This document shows, piece by piece, positions 1-11,658 of a stretch of 64,000 nucleotides of DNA. How positions within the stretch are numbered: position 1 is the first letter of the stretch; each line of letters opens with the position of its first letter. The position numbers and the translations under genes are program-made. The notes below the pieces were generated by a model. The model saw only the letters and a list, made by a program, of their open reading frames with translations, was not told the DNA's origin and made no database searches. Origin of the DNA: Camellia lanceoleosa (taxonomy: Eukaryota > Streptophyta > Magnoliopsida > Ericales > Theaceae); assembly GCA_025200525.1 (NCBI GenBank), contig CM045762.1, positions 88,788,717-88,852,716 on the forward strand, given 5' to 3'.

Positions 1-914
1 CACAAATGTGAAATTTGTGTAGAAGCGAAACTAACTAAGGCTCCATTTAAATCTGTTGAAACAAAAACCAAACCTCTAGAATTAATTCATACTGATGTAT
101 GTGATCTTAAATTTGTTCAAACTAGAGGAGGCAAAAAGTATTTCATAACATTTATTGATGATTGCACAAGATATTGTTATGTATACTTACTTAGAAGTAA
201 AGATGAAGCCTTGAAAATGTTTAAGCTTTACAAAATTGAAGTTGAAAATCAACTTGGTAAAACCATTAAAATAGTTAGAAGTGATAGGGGTGGTGAATAT
301 GATGCACCTTTAAATGAATTTTGTGCACAACATGGCATTATTCACCAAACTACAGCACCCTATTCTCTACAGCAAAATGGAATTGCTGAAATGAAGAATA
401 GAACCCTTAAAGAAATGATGAATGCCATGTTACTAAGTTCAGGCTTACGCAGAACTTGTGGGGGGAAGCAATTTTGTCTGTTAATTATGTTCTTAACAGA
501 ATACCCCACAAGAAAACCAACACTCCTTATAAATTGTGGAAAGATCGACCACCTTCTTACAAATATTTAAAAGTGTGGGGGTGTTTGGCAAAGGTAGAAG
601 TTCTTGTTTTGAAAAAGACTAAGATAGGATCAAAAACAGTGGATTGTATGTTTATTGGTTATGCTTAGAATAGTAGTCCATATAGGTTTCTGACTTATAA
701 ATCAGAAATACTTGATATAAATGTGAACACTATTATAGAGTCAAGAAATGTTATATTTTTTGAACATGTTTTTCCTTACAAGAGAGGACAGGAATTAAGT
801 TCACAGAAGAGAACTTATGATTGTACACAAAGTCAAGTGACTAATAACAATCAAACACAAGAGACTAGTAATGGTGTCAACCAACAGGATTTAACTGATG
901 ATAAACCAAGATGA
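1..914 (+). pseudogene. copia integrase (partial, broken)
   Basis: Reading frame 1 opens with the last Cys pair of the HHCC zinc finger (CEIC). The catalytic core follows: the first Asp in LIHTDVCD, the second in SDRGGEY, and the Glu in the [12 protein letters not shown] block. This enzyme would insert the cDNA copy of the element into chromosomal DNA. The frame shifts near 455, the C-terminal part continues in another frame ([17 protein letters not shown]), and stops fall at 666-668 and 912-914. The second stop is a TGA where CGA (Arg) would fit, consistent with C-to-T decay. The product is non-functional but the family assignment is firm. Confidence 0.92.
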
Positions 915-1834
915 AGTAAGAGAGCACGAACATCAAAATCCTTTGGTCCAGATTTTCTGACATACCTGTTAGAAAATGAACCTCAAAGCTTTAAGGAAGC
1001 AATGACAGGTCCTGAAGCACCTTTGTGGAAAGAGGCTGTTAATAATGAAATTGAATCCATTATGCGAAATCATACTTGGGAATTAATGGATCTTCCACCC
1101 GGTTCTAAACCTCTTGGATATAAATGGATATTCAATAGAAAAATGAAAGTAGATGGTTCAATAGACAAGTATAGAGTAAGACTTGCGATAAAAGGTTGCA
1201 GACAAAAGGAAGGTCTAGACTATTTTGACACATATTGCCTTGTGACAAGAATAACATCCATCTGCATACCTATTGCCATAGCAGCATTGTATAATTTAGA
1301 AATACATCAAATGGATGTTAAAACAGCTTTCTTAAATGGTAATTTAATGTATGGAGCAACCCGAAAGGGGCTGTAGTGCTGGGGCAAGAAAAGAAAGTTT
1401 GTCAGCTTGTAAAATCTCTTTATGGATTAAAACAAGCTTCTAAGCAATGGCATGAAAAATTTGATCATGCTATGCTTACTAATGGGTTTAAAATAAACGA
1501 ATGTGACAAGTGTGTCTATATTAAAAACACTGACAAAGGTTATGTCATCGTTTGTCTTTATGTGGATGACATGCTTATCATTGAAAGCAGTCAAAACATG
1601 ATCAAATCAACTAAGCAAATGCTGAATAAAAGATTTGATATGAAAGATATGGGAGTCGCAGATGTCATATTAGGAATAAAAATTACTAAAACATTTGATG
1701 GATATGCATTATCTCAATCTCATTATATTAAAAAAATTCTTGGTAAATATATCAAGGATGATATGAATGTAGCAAGAACCCCTATAAACATTAGTCTTTA
1801 TTTATCGAAAAATAAAGGTGATGCGGTGTCTTAG
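915..1834 (+). pseudogene. copia reverse transcriptase (broken)
   Basis: The conserved copia RT entry is readable: WKEAVNNEIESI, then the WELMDLPPGSKPLGYKWIF block, MDVKTAFLNG, and the catalytic YVDD at about 1559-1570. It would copy element RNA into cDNA. A frameshift lies between about 1345 and 1376, directly after the NG(N/D)L motif where an acidic run is normally found. A TAG at 1832-1834 separates it from the RNase H part in the same frame. The block before 1002 (GPDFLTYLLENEPQSFKEA) is the usual linker. The active-site Asp pair survives, but the reading frame does not. Confidence 0.92.
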
Positions 1835-2464
1835 CTAAAATACTCCCAAATCATTGGGAGGCTAATGTACCTAATGAATTGCACTCATCCTGATATAGCT
1901 TATGCTATCAGTAAATTGAGTAGGTACACTAGTAATCTCGGAGAAGATCATTGGAAAGCGATCATTCGGGTTCTTAGATATCTAAGATTTACCCGTGATC
2001 ATGGTTTGAATTTTACGCAATATCTTGCAGTACTAGAAGGTTATTGTGATGTTAATTGGATATCAGATACTAAAGATTCAAAATCCACTAGTGGATATGT
2101 CTTTACTCTAGGAGGTGCTGTTGTTTCTTGGAAGTCCACGAAACAAACATGCATCGCACGATCCACAATAGAATCTGAGTTCATTGCTTTAGACAAAGTA
2201 GGAGAAGAAGCAGAATGGCTTCGCTACTTCTTAGAAGACATTCAAATGTTGCCAAAACCTATGCCAGTTATTTGTATTCATTGTGATAGTCAATCTGCAA
2301 TAGGCAGGGCACAGAATCATATGTATAATGGTAAGTCACGACATATTCGTCGTCGACATAATACCGTAAGGCAATTACTCTCAAATGGAATAATCTCAAT
2401 AGATTATATAAAATCTAAAGAGAATATTGCGGATCCGTTAACAAAAGGTTTGACAAAAGAGTAA
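1835..2464 (+). pseudogene. copia RNase H domain
   Basis: This continues in frame from the RT after the stop at 1832. The RT thumb/connection sequence ([19 protein letters not shown]) leads into an RNase H with DVNWISD, the Glu in [10 protein letters not shown], the HCDSQSAI Asp block and a terminal [12 protein letters not shown], which is the typical copia polyprotein end. It would remove the RNA strand from RNA/DNA hybrids. The domain itself is uninterrupted to the TAA at 2462-2464 and is the best preserved part of this element. Confidence 0.92.
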
Positions 2465-3123
2465 GTGTATAGTTCATCAAAGGGAATAAGATTAAAGCCT
2501 ATTACATAAGAATTATCATAATGGTGACCCTACTTATATGACTGGAGATCCCAAGAACTAAGTTCAAAGGGACAACTAAGTTATGTGTGGCTTGCCAGAA
2601 ATCACCAAGGGATTAAAATTCCCTACCCATTCCTATGGTGAGAGTGATATCTGCAACATGCATTGTATGCAGGGGTTTAAGGATAAGCTTCTCTTTTAAT
2701 GATTACTTATATCTTGATTTAGGCATAAAAATTAAGACGAGTATAAGAGATACTCACAATAAGAATCACCTATATGAGTGTTGAACTGGGGCTGGTTCTA
2801 TGAGAATAAAGAGGCTAAATTCTTTAGAAGCACTCACGAACAACCAGAAGCGTTCAAGGCCAAAATGAACACAACCTTGAGAACCACGATGTGTCAGAAG
2901 ATATTTTGTCTGAAATCTATTGTCTTGGCTTACATAAACGGCTAAATAATTCAAGGCATCGCGTCCATTGGTTAGCTAGTAAGTCCGATAGGTTATCACT
3001 AAGGAAGGTTCAAGGCTAAAAGCTACCTATCCTGATGCAAGATATTTTCGATTTATACACTTTCGACAAATTCTGCATATTGTTGCATTTTCGTTGTCAT
3101 CAAATTCCATTCATGTGGGGGAT
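2465..3123 (+). other. copia 3' untranslated region with polypurine tract
   Basis: This stretch is non-coding between the polyprotein stop and the LTR. It ends in a GTGGGGGAT purine-rich tract at 3115-3123, immediately before the LTR, which is the expected plus-strand primer. Parts are recognisably similar, in reverse complement, to 9953-10546, which is how the second copia relic was identified. Confidence 0.8.
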
Positions 3124-4492
3124 TGTTAGAAATGGTTCTGGAACAAACAGAATTTTTCCTCAACTTTGGCCTAATTTTTAAAAGGGACCTATGCACCAAA
3201 GTTGGCGGGTCTAAGTGGTAACGTGTTCTACGCCGCGTTGTGATTTACGTAGTATTTTTGGTTGCTCAAAACCATTATCGGGTGAATGGAAAATTGAAGC
3301 TAAAGTGAGTTCCATGGAAATGAAGTGTTTGGTGGAAATTCCTTAAGGTTTGAATAAAGGCTTGTCCTAAATTGGTTTGGTGGGAAAACTTTTATGGGTT
3401 TATAAGGCTTGAGTTTGTAACTTGGGAAGGGACCCAAAGGGCACCCCAAGTTTGTAGAAGGGAGAGGTTATGGATAAATTGGGCTAGACCCATTGGATCC
3501 AAAAATAAACACACATGCGCGCGCCACCGTCGCCATCTGTTCGGTCAAGCGGGCGAGCAGGCTGGGCTAGAACTGAGCCTAGGCTTGGGCGCGGGTACAT
3601 GGTGTGAGGTTGGGTTAGGCTTGTCCGACCATTTACCTATCTTTTTGGACCAAAAACATTTGAATTTAATTTTATTTTTTGGTAAAATAAAATCTGTCCA
3701 GAATTCGAAATTAATTATGAAAAATCTATCCAGTTTAATTTCAATTTTTGAATTCAAATCTATTTGCACCTTTTCTAAATTTCTGTAAAGGTTTCTATCT
3801 GTCCGAATAGATTCAGTTCAAACCCACATCTGTTCAAAATTCAAACTAAACAGGTTTGTATTTGTTCATTTAAACCGAACAGGTCTCGTACCTGTTCAAA
3901 CAGGTTTGCTACCTGTTTAATTCAAACTGAAAGCCCACTATTCCATCTATAAATAGGCAGTCTCTCATTTAGTTTTTTCACTAAATTTTCATCCAAAGAA
4001 TACGTTTTCTCTCTCTGCAATTTGCTACAAAAAAATCTGATTTTCCTCTCTGTATTTTGCTGTATTATTTTCTTATGAGAAAGAGTGTAGACACAAAGTA
4101 TGTTCATTGTGCGAATAATTTGTATTGCTGCTATTATTCGTAGTTGATCATTTTATCTTGGGAGATAGACGTCCACAATCTGAAAGCACCATGGAGAGGA
4201 CGAATTTGTCTTAAGGACATAGTGTTAAACACTAGACTTGATCACCAAAAAAAAAAAAAAATTGTTTAAGAAATTAATTTGGTAAGTAATTAATTTACTT
4301 TCTGTTTTATTATTTTCCTGTTTCAGATTTTTATTTTGTTTTTGTAACAAAATAAAAATCTATTTATTTATTTATTTTATATCTTGGTTTGATTTTTGTA
4401 ATCAAACAATCACTCTCATTTTCTTATTTCTTTTGTTTGTTGTTAAGTACACAAACATAATTTATTTATAATACAGTGAAGATTGTCCAACA
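3124..4492 (+). repeat. copia 3' LTR (about 1.37 kb)
   Basis: The LTR starts TGTTAG directly after the polypurine tract and ends CCAACA, giving TG...CA termini with a short imperfect inverted repeat. A TATA box lies at 3948-3955. The U3 portion near 3830-3930 carries repeats of a short element around AACAGG and its complement. A run of about 15 A lies near 4246-4260. The ORFs crossing it (for example 3372-3788) show no protein family and are incidental. The exact right end is inferred from the CA terminus. Confidence 0.8.
3948..3955 (+). promoter_or_regulatory. LTR TATA box
   Basis: TATAAATA in the middle of the copia LTR, followed by a pyrimidine-rich leader. This is the position expected for the U3/R boundary. 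The related minus-strand copia LTR has GCTATAAATAGC at the equivalent place (near 6850-6858). Confidence 0.6.
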
Positions 4493-4764
4493 ACCACATG
4501 CGTCACCAATTCAGGTTCTAATTAAAGCCTGACCCTAGAGAAAAATTACCTGCGTTCAGCTCCTCACTCTAATCCTAATCAATCATTATGGAAGAGTACT
4601 CTCCCGCATTCTCGTTTACGTCAAGAATTTAACTTCAGCATGGGCTTTGACAAGAAGCAATACTTAATTAAACAGCCTCCCTTCATTAGATGTTACAAAT
4701 GAGGCATTTGACAAGAGGAATTTTTGTACCCAAATTGGCACCGCCAATGGGAGGCCACCATGTG
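4493..4764. other. unassigned spacer, target of the MITE
   Basis: Non-coding sequence between the copia LTR and the first MITE. No ORF, RNA gene or repeat end was recognised. Its last 8 bases, ACCATGTG, are the left target duplication of the MITE. Confidence 0.5.
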
Positions 4765-5418
4765 TAATGGCGGAGCCACACCTAGTCCAGGGGGGTCACG
4801 TGCCCCCCTGGTTTTGGAATTTTTTTTTTGTTGAAAATATAAAGAAAACATTTTAAATAAAAAAAATTATAAAATATTATTTAGAATGAAATATCAATGA
4901 CATTTTTAAAATTATGAGAATAATAATGGTTATTTTTTTTATTGAAAATAAGGATATTACGATAAGTCATATTATTATCTATAAAAATTTCAATACAATG
5001 GTTATGTGCATCATTATTAAAATGCAATTATAATTAACCTCAATCAAGATATAAAATTTATTAAATTGTTAGTTACATTTGACACGTGGGATTCAGTCTC
5101 TATGTGTTTCTTTACTATTGGTTGGTAATATTATATGTCAATGATGACGTAGTATTACTATTATATTGAATTTTTACTGAAATTTTGTATAAAAAAATAC
5201 TTTATCATTATATAATTTATTTTAAAACTTATATCCATGACTTTTTTTTTTTTTTTATATTTTCCATGATATACTAGTTACAAATATAATATATATGTAT
5301 ATATATTTATCTTTCTTGAAGTCAATCGTAAAGATTTAAGTGAAATATTTTTGTAAAAATTTTCAATGTTGTAATTAATAAATGTCCCCTCTGATTTAAT
5401 TTTTTGGCTCCGCCACTA
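4765..5418. mobile_element. non-autonomous hAT-type MITE, 654 bp
   Basis: The ends form an inverted repeat: TAATGGCGGAGCCA at the left and TGGCTCCGCCACTA at the right, matching at 13 of 14 positions. The element is flanked by a perfect 8-bp duplication, ACCATGTG, at 4757-4764 and 5419-5426, the size made by hAT transposases. The interior is AT-rich and non-coding. Next to the left end is a strong hairpin, CCAGGGGGG / CCCCCCTGG with a TCACGTG loop (4787-4811). It has no transposase and would need one supplied from elsewhere. Confidence 0.92.
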
Positions 5419-5426
5419 ACCATGTG

Positions 5427-5717
5427 GCACTATTTTTCCATCGTGGAGGAACAAAGAGGCCCAAGCTATTAAATTTGAATCTATACCATCAGATATAACA
5501 GTTGTAATTTGAATTCAACTCTAAGCAAGACAATTGGCATTAACCAATTCTTACAAAGTGTTGGAACCTAACGACTCTCTGTTTAAATGTGTGAGCAAAA
5601 AATTGTATGAGATTTGCTCATAAGTTATGAATTAGGGACATCCATCTTTAAGGGGATTCCTTGTGCATTGTTAAAGCAATCAATATCTTAGAGGAAGTGC
5701 AATTAGTGTGTGGCTGG
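5427..5717 (+). pseudogene. decayed sequence, probably left part of a LINE-type RNase H relic
   Basis: No ORF survives here. It is continuous, across the second MITE, with the RNase H-like sequence at 6269-6421, and is therefore taken as the upstream part of the same relic. No motif is clear enough on its own to prove this. Confidence 0.3.
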
Positions 5718-6268
5718 CTATGAAACACGGGTATGGGTACAAGTATTGGTACTGGTACGAAACGGGTATGTCAATACAGTAAAATTTTAAAAAAAGTAGG
5801 GTATGGGTACGGGTACGGCTTGGTACACTTATAAAAAATATTTATTTTTAATTTAGAGTAATGCAAAAATTAATTAAATAGTTTAATTTGTTAAGATCCA
5901 ACCTACAATTAACATTTAATGCCAAAAATAAAGGTATAAATCAAAATTAAATATCAATATATTAAATAACTTACAAACCATAGTTTAATTTTAAAATCAT
6001 GCTATGTATAAAACTAAAAATAAAAAAGAAGTCTAGTGAAATAAGTTTTATCACTGTAGTAGAAAAAAATAATGTTTCAACTATAAAGTACGGTACGGCT
6101 TGGGGTATATAGTAGGTACGTTTGAGTACGCTAAAAATTAAGCAGAAAAAATTTGGGTACATGTTTTGTGTATCCGGTATGTATGCAAAAGTACCATACG
6201 ACGTACCATACGCCGGTGAGTACCCGATACGGGTAAAATATGTTTTTTGAAGTACCCATGCTTCATAG
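5718..6268. mobile_element. second non-autonomous hAT-type MITE, 551 bp
   Basis: The ends are inverted: CTATGAAACACGGGTA on the left, and the right end reads CTATGAAGCATGGGTA on the other strand. Many GGTAC/GGTACG motifs occur next to both ends, a form common in plant hAT-derived MITEs. The flanks GTGGCTGG (5710-5717) and GTGGCCAG (6269-6276) agree at 6 of 8 positions, a decayed 8-bp duplication. The interior is AT-rich and the minus-strand ORF across the right end is incidental. It interrupts the RNase H-like relic. Confidence 0.75.
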
Positions 6269-6421
6269 GTGGCCAGTTTCGAAAGGTTGTGGTCTCTCAT
6301 ATTCCTAGGATGGTAATAAGGTTGCACACTATTTAGCTAGGAAGGCTGTAGATGCTGCTCTTTAAGGTGTTTGGCTTGAAAAGGTCCAAGTCTCTCTTGT
6401 TTCAATTGTAGCTTTTGATAT
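6269..6421 (+). pseudogene. RNase H-like C-terminal relic (LINE-type)
   Basis: Two frames joined by a shift give FRKVVVSHIPR and then DGNKVAHYLARKAVDA, a stop, then VWLEKVQVSLVSIVAFD. HIPR-DGN-VAH-LA followed by W-E-VP-type residues is the usual C-terminus of the RNase H domain found in plant LINEs and in related host RNase H-like proteins. The fragment is cut by the copia LTR at 6422. It is too short to tell a LINE from a host RNase H gene. Confidence 0.5.
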
Positions 6422-7434
6422 TGTTAGTTGAGTTTTGGGTTGATACCCCAAAAATAAATAAATAAATAAATTATATGAAATAAACAAATAAATACATAAA
6501 AGAATTTTTATTTAAAAAATTTGGAAAATAAAGCTTACAACACTCTTGCAGATTGTAGGAACAATAAGTTGAGCCTTGTGTTGGACATAATCTACATAAA
6601 GTAGATTTCGCCCTCGCTCTGGCGCTTTAAGTTTTATTGGTATCTACTTCTTAAGATGCAACGATTATACTCAAAGTTGCAATACTACAACTTCAAGCCC
6701 GACGAATCATACCCAGTGTTATAACTCTTTCTTTCTAAGAAAATTCTAAATTTGTAACTTGCAGAATATTTAGAAGTAGAAAAGAGTGAAGAATAAAAGA
6801 AGGAGAAATGCGAAAATGGAATGGAATGGATTGCTAGAATAGGAAAGCTATTTATAGCCCACAAGTTGCCTTGCTGGATGTTCAGAGTTGGCTGAAAAAA
6901 AGCATGACAAGAAAATGTAATCGATAAAAATGAGGCGATTAGAAAATTCAAAATTTGAATTTGAATTCAAATTTTGGAGCAAACAATTTTGAAATTTACA
7001 CAAAAATTTTTGAAAAAATTCAATATTTTTTTTATCCAAAAAATATAATACAAATTGACCTGACCCACAAGCCCACAATCTGCACAACACACCGATGCAT
7101 GAGCTCGGCGTAGCTCGGTTTGGTGTGCGCAAGTCTGTGTGGTAATTTGGATCCAAGCCCACTTTGTCCATAACTCTCCTCCTTTCAAAACTTGCATGCC
7201 CCAAGGGTCAAAACCCAAATCTCATACTTGAATCTTATACACACATATAAGTTTCCTTGTCTTTCCTATGTGGAACAAGCCCATATCACCAATGTGTAGG
7301 AAACCCATCAAAACTCCATTCCTACGAAGCTCGCTTTGGAGTCGATTTCCAATTCACTCGTAAATGGTTTTGGCGAACCAATTACATAGCATTAATAACC
7401 AAAAGGCATAGAACACATCACGACTCAGACCCAC
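6422..7434 (-). repeat. second copia 3' LTR, main segment (minus strand)
   Basis: Read on the minus strand this resembles the LTR at 3124-4492. Both have a GGGTCT...GTGTTCTA block, an AAAACCATT block, a GTTATGGA(C/T)AAA block and a central TATAAATAG, and the minus-strand copy ends CTAACA at 6422. Its 5' portion continues at 9873-9952 because a gypsy solo LTR is inserted at 7435. Together the parts make an LTR of about 1.1 kb. ORFs within it are incidental. Confidence 0.82.
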
Positions 7435-9872
7435 TATCATAACCCAAACCCGTCCCTATAAGTTTAGTGTCGTAACCGGCCAGTAATCTTTGGCTTACTA
7501 AAGGTATCTAAACAGATTATCACAAATTAACACATAGTAAAGGGCTGCGGAAGCAAATATATACATAGTCCATTGAGCTGTGTAGGCATACATGGGACAG
7601 AGATTTTCAAAACTTAAATATATACATACATATGTGACGTCAAACTTCCATAGTCATGCATAACCATACAGGTAGTATCATAAGGGACTAGCCCAGTGTA
7701 CAGAGACAAAAAAGAAAAAAAAAAAAGAAGTAACAAAACGTCCTTAACATTGTTCACAAAACTTGACTTTTCAGATGGAAAGCTCATTGGGAAGAACAGT
7801 GGCTAGTTGACCCCAAAACTCTCCAGGCAGCAGATTAGGCCTAATCACACGCCTGCTGACCTATATATATAATATAAATAGTGAGCGGAAGCTTAGTGAA
7901 TAATAACAGAGTAAAGTTTTAATGAATGATGTCCATAACAGAGCAGAGTTTTGTACATAATTAGATTTCAAATCAGAAACAAATTCATATACATAGTCAT
8001 ATTCATGTTCACAATTCATACATTTGTTAAGGTCATACGTGGTACATCCATTAGCGTTAACAAATCCGATGACCCGTAGAGGGGCGACCATAAAGGCATT
8101 CCGATGACTCATGTGCACAGAGACGTTTCCGATGACCCATAAAGGGATAGCCATAAAGGCATTCCAATGACCCATAAAGGAACGACCATAAAGGAATTCC
8201 GATAACCCATAAGAGACGAATATCATATGATGTTAAGGATGCCACGAATACATTTTAAAAACTTGGACAATCATTCATTCATTCCAAACATAGCATTTCA
8301 GAAAACTGATCATTTCATTTCATCAAAAAATAATTGAAGTCAAACATAACTTTATAGAGTTATTACTCACAGATGGCTCCGGTAGCAAAACAAAGAATGC
8401 GGGAAATTCGGACAGTCTATGGCGCGTGACTTACATCAACACATAGTAGATACATATTGAAACATACGTTCGGAAGGCACTGAACTTAACTCTTTTAGTC
8501 CTTAGTGTGTTTCTAAGTCTTATCCTCATTATTATGTCTTAATTAGGGCTTAAGAAGGCCTATGATGCAATGAGGATGCCAAAATGTGATTCAAAACACT
8601 TAGACAAACTTACTAAAACAAGGTCTTTGCTTGAGCGCAACTTCCTTCGCTCGAGCGGTCTGCAAACTCTGCAAAAGTACTGGTTGCTTGATTTTTCCGC
8701 TTAGCGCACGCTCGACGGTCGCTCTAGCGTGAGATAGAGGCCCTCGCTTGAGCGCAACTCTGGTCACTCGAGCGGTCTATAAAACTTGTAAACTTTTGGG
8801 AACATGCATTTTACGCTCTAGCGGAATGCAAAACAAAAAGTGGTCACTTGAGCGTAGGTTCTGTCGCTTGAGTAGAGAAACAAAATTCTAGAATTTCCAG
8901 ATTTGCTCCCAAGCTCAAAACTTGAATTCAAAACCTTAGAATGTAACCTTTGGGCCCCAAAACTTGAGAAAACATGTTTAAACTTGTCAAACATTATGAA
9001 TTCAAAACCATTTTGCAAAATTAAGGCCCAAGAGTAAGTCAATTATTCAACCCAAGTTTGAAACTTTCTTGTATATAACATGTATGCAATGCTATGAACT
9101 CAGACTTACTCAAAACATGATCACTTTAGATAAAATGGTGAGAAACTTGATAAATTCTCAAAATAAAGCCAAGATAGACACATGCATGTGTGGTTTGTTT
9201 GAAATTCAAACTTAAAATGTGATGAAAATGAATGCATGTAAGGTATGGCTCAAATTCACCTCTCAAAGCTTAATTCTTGTTCTAATTCCTCTTGAATTCA
9301 TGTGTTATATCTCAATTTCACAAATAAAAGGTCAAATCCTTACCCAACTCTTGAATTAGGCTCTAGCTTGTTATATCTTTAAGCTTCCAAGCCAAATCCT
9401 TGTTATTCTCTAGCAAATTCCTTCAAATCTCAAGTTTGATCTCAAACCCTCTTGGTCTCTTCTTCCTCTCTCTCACGTTTTGTTTGTTTGTATAGGCTCA
9501 AAGATGTGATGAAGAAAAGAGATGAGTTAAAGCACATATAAGAGCCTTATATAGGCTTGATTAGTGGTGATTAGTTAAAGCTAATCAAATGGACATTAGA
9601 TTATTATAATTTAATCGTTCCAAATCGAATTTTAATTAAACCTACCATAAAATTCTAAATAACACGGAAACCAAGTCAATTTCATAATTGGATGTCGACA
9701 AGGCTTTCAATTCACCGAACAAATCTTAAATACAAACAGATATTTCTACGACAGACAGATATAACCACAAATAATGCAATGCACATGTAATTAATTCAAA
9801 ATTTCATCTTAATTACTTATTGGGCATTCTTACTCATATGTTGTAAGCTAAGCACGGGTCGAGGTTGTTACA
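7435..9872 (-). mobile_element. gypsy-type solo LTR, 2.4 kb, TSD CCCAC
   Basis: The minus-strand ends are TGTAACAACC and GGTTATGATA, a mutated TG...CA pair, flanked by perfect 5-bp duplications CCCAC (7430-7434 and 9873-9877). No polyprotein is present, so it is a solo LTR left by recombination between two LTRs. It is similar in layout to the plus-strand LTR at 55955-58345: related ends, a TATA box (TATATAAG, minus strand, near 9546-9554), CTCGAG-type motifs (8640-8870) and a tandem array (8060-8225) in the corresponding place. It splits the copia LTR. Confidence 0.9.
8060..8225 (-). repeat. tandem array of about 36-50 bp units inside the solo LTR
   Basis: Four to five imperfect copies of a unit containing GATGACCC followed by ATAAAGGCATTCC (plus strand). 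Short ORFs through it simply translate the repeat. The relative position matches the array at 57480-57830 in the related LTR, although the unit differs. Confidence 0.75.
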
Positions 9873-9952
9873 CCCACCAAAATAGTGACCGAGACCCATC
9901 TGTATTTTACTCAAAGTTTGCTAAAACAATTGATGATAAAGAACATATAACA
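9873..9952 (-). repeat. second copia 3' LTR, 5' segment
   Basis: On the minus strand this begins TGTTAT and runs into GGTGGGTCT, which joins directly to the segment at 6422-7434 once the gypsy LTR and one copy of CCCAC are removed. The joined text corresponds to the GGCGGGTCTAAGTGG region of the first copia LTR. Confidence 0.8.
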
Positions 9953-10546
9953 ACATGCAGATAAAGTGGAATACATAAAGAAAATACACTACATTGAGAT
10001 AGGTACCTTTTGGCTTTGAACTTTTCCTAGTGAAAGCCTATCGGATTTGCTGGCTAATTAGTGTATGTGATTCCTTAAATTGTTCAGTTGTTGGTGTAAG
10101 CCAAGACAATAGACTAAACACAGAGTATCTCCAAACATAGTTTGTTTCTCACAGGTGTGTTCATTTTGGCCTTGAACAACAACTGGTAATTCATGAGTGC
10201 TCTAGAGAATTTAGCCTTCTCAATTCTTATGGAACCAGTCTAGCTCACATTTATATAGGTGACTTCTTAATAAGAGTATTTTACTATATCCCACTTGGAT
10301 GTCCAAGACATAAATAATCATTAAAAGGAAAGCTTATCCTACTAACGTTGCAGGTTTAACTCTTCTTATCATAAAAATGGGTAGGGCAGAATTTTCTTAA
10401 TGACACAACAAGTCATCCATAATTCGGTTGTCCCTTTAAACCTAGATTTTGGGATCTCCAGTCGGCTAAGTTGGTTTCTACAAATACACCTAAATCCATT
10501 GATTTCTACACCCTAGTCCCTTTGATAAAAAAGAAGAGCATACCGA
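9953..10546 (-). mobile_element. second copia element, 3' untranslated remnant
   Basis: The reverse complement matches 2500-3120 of the first copia in order: CATCAAAGGGA, GGAGATCCCA, AAGGGACAAC, the ACCTATAT...AGTG segment, AAGGCCAAAATGAACACA and the TATTGTCTTGGCTTACA block. Similarity stops near 10546, just before the RNase H would begin, so the copy is 5'-truncated there. Confidence 0.8.
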
Positions 10547-11658
10547 GAGCTTCCTCTTAATCGGAATAAAGTTGATTTTCGGCATCTTTGAGGTTCCTCC
10601 ACTCTCTCTCTCGTCTTCTAAGCTTGAAGTAGGGATTTCTCTACACTTTCTTATGATTTTTAACTTTGCTATTTGTTTTTATAAGACAACATTGTGAAAA
10701 AGTGGATTTTTGAACAATCTAGGGTTTTGGCTTGAAATAAAAAAGAGGGGTTTTCAAATGGATTGTTAAAAATGATTGGGGAAATGTATTTATTATTGAG
10801 TTATGATAAAATGATGGATTTCTGTCTTTGAAATTAATTTATAAAGGAAAGGCGATTCTGCCCTAAGAATATCAAATGTTGATTTTGTAATGATAAATGG
10901 AAATGATATTGGAAATGTGGAATTGGATTGATGTTGATGATGATGGCGGAGTTAGATATGCATTATCACTTCCATCTTGAGATTTTCGAAAAGTTTATCT
11001 TTATGAAAATTATTTATCTGTTTAGAGATATCTGTTTCAGGTTATCGGTGGAGGATAGCTATGATTGTTCTAGAAATTGCATGAGAATTAATTGAATCGA
11101 AACTAATTTCTCATTCATTTATATTGAACATTGTCGCATCTTTAACACATTGGAAGTGTATATTATTTGAGAAAAATGGGTGAATACCTTGATGAATCTG
11201 GATAGGAGTGTAGTTGTGGTATTATGTTGGCTTGTGTGTCCTTGGTGAAAGTCCAGAAACCCTTGCGGTTAGGTGTCAGGCCTTCCGATTAATACCAGTA
11301 AAAATGACAAATTGGTAGTGCTTGTAGCCTACTTGCAGACACGTCCTAGAGATTCCCAGTGTTGTATTCATTGCCCTATTTCCTATTGTAAAGGAAATGA
11401 TTCCATGAATTGTGTTATAACTTGGCATTGTATGGTTTTGGAAAGAGATATAAAATGTTTTTGACACGAGCATTGCATATGCATTCACCTTATATCTTTG
11501 TTAAGATTCATAAACTATGTGGTAGTATCTCTACTGATCTTTGGCTTATCCTATGTGAGAAAATCATTTTCTGGTGTGGATGATATGCCTCTGCCAAGGC
11601 AATAACTTGGGATGACTCAGGACTAAAGGCTTCTTTTGTGTATTGTTGTATTTAGGGT
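10547..11658. other. unassigned non-coding stretch
   Basis: No protein family, RNA gene or clear repeat boundary was recognised in 1.1 kb. The short ORFs at 11273-11488 overlap on opposite strands and show no motif. A CT-rich leader-like segment (10605-10650) and the general composition suggest LTR or UTR debris. This is only an impression. Confidence 0.4.

Larger units (their letters stand above)
1..4492 (+). mobile_element. Ty1/copia LTR retrotransposon, 3' half (5' part outside window)
   Basis: The domain order integrase, reverse transcriptase, RNase H, 3' untranslated region, LTR is the copia order. The window starts inside the integrase zinc-binding region, so the 5' LTR, gag and protease are not visible. 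The element is dead: it has in-frame stops near 666, 912 and 1832 and frameshifts near 455 and 1350-1376. A purine-rich tract precedes the LTR, which opens with TGTTAG and closes with CCAACA. The matching target duplication cannot be tested because the left end lies outside the window. A second element of the same broad family lies on the minus strand at 6422-10546. Confidence 0.93.

Noticed and set aside
3372..3788. 138-codon ORF in the copia LTR
   Set aside because: Lies wholly in LTR sequence, overlaps a minus-strand ORF, and shows no domain.
5971..6327. 118-codon minus-strand ORF
   Set aside because: Crosses the end of the MITE and its GGTAC repeats; not a transposase.
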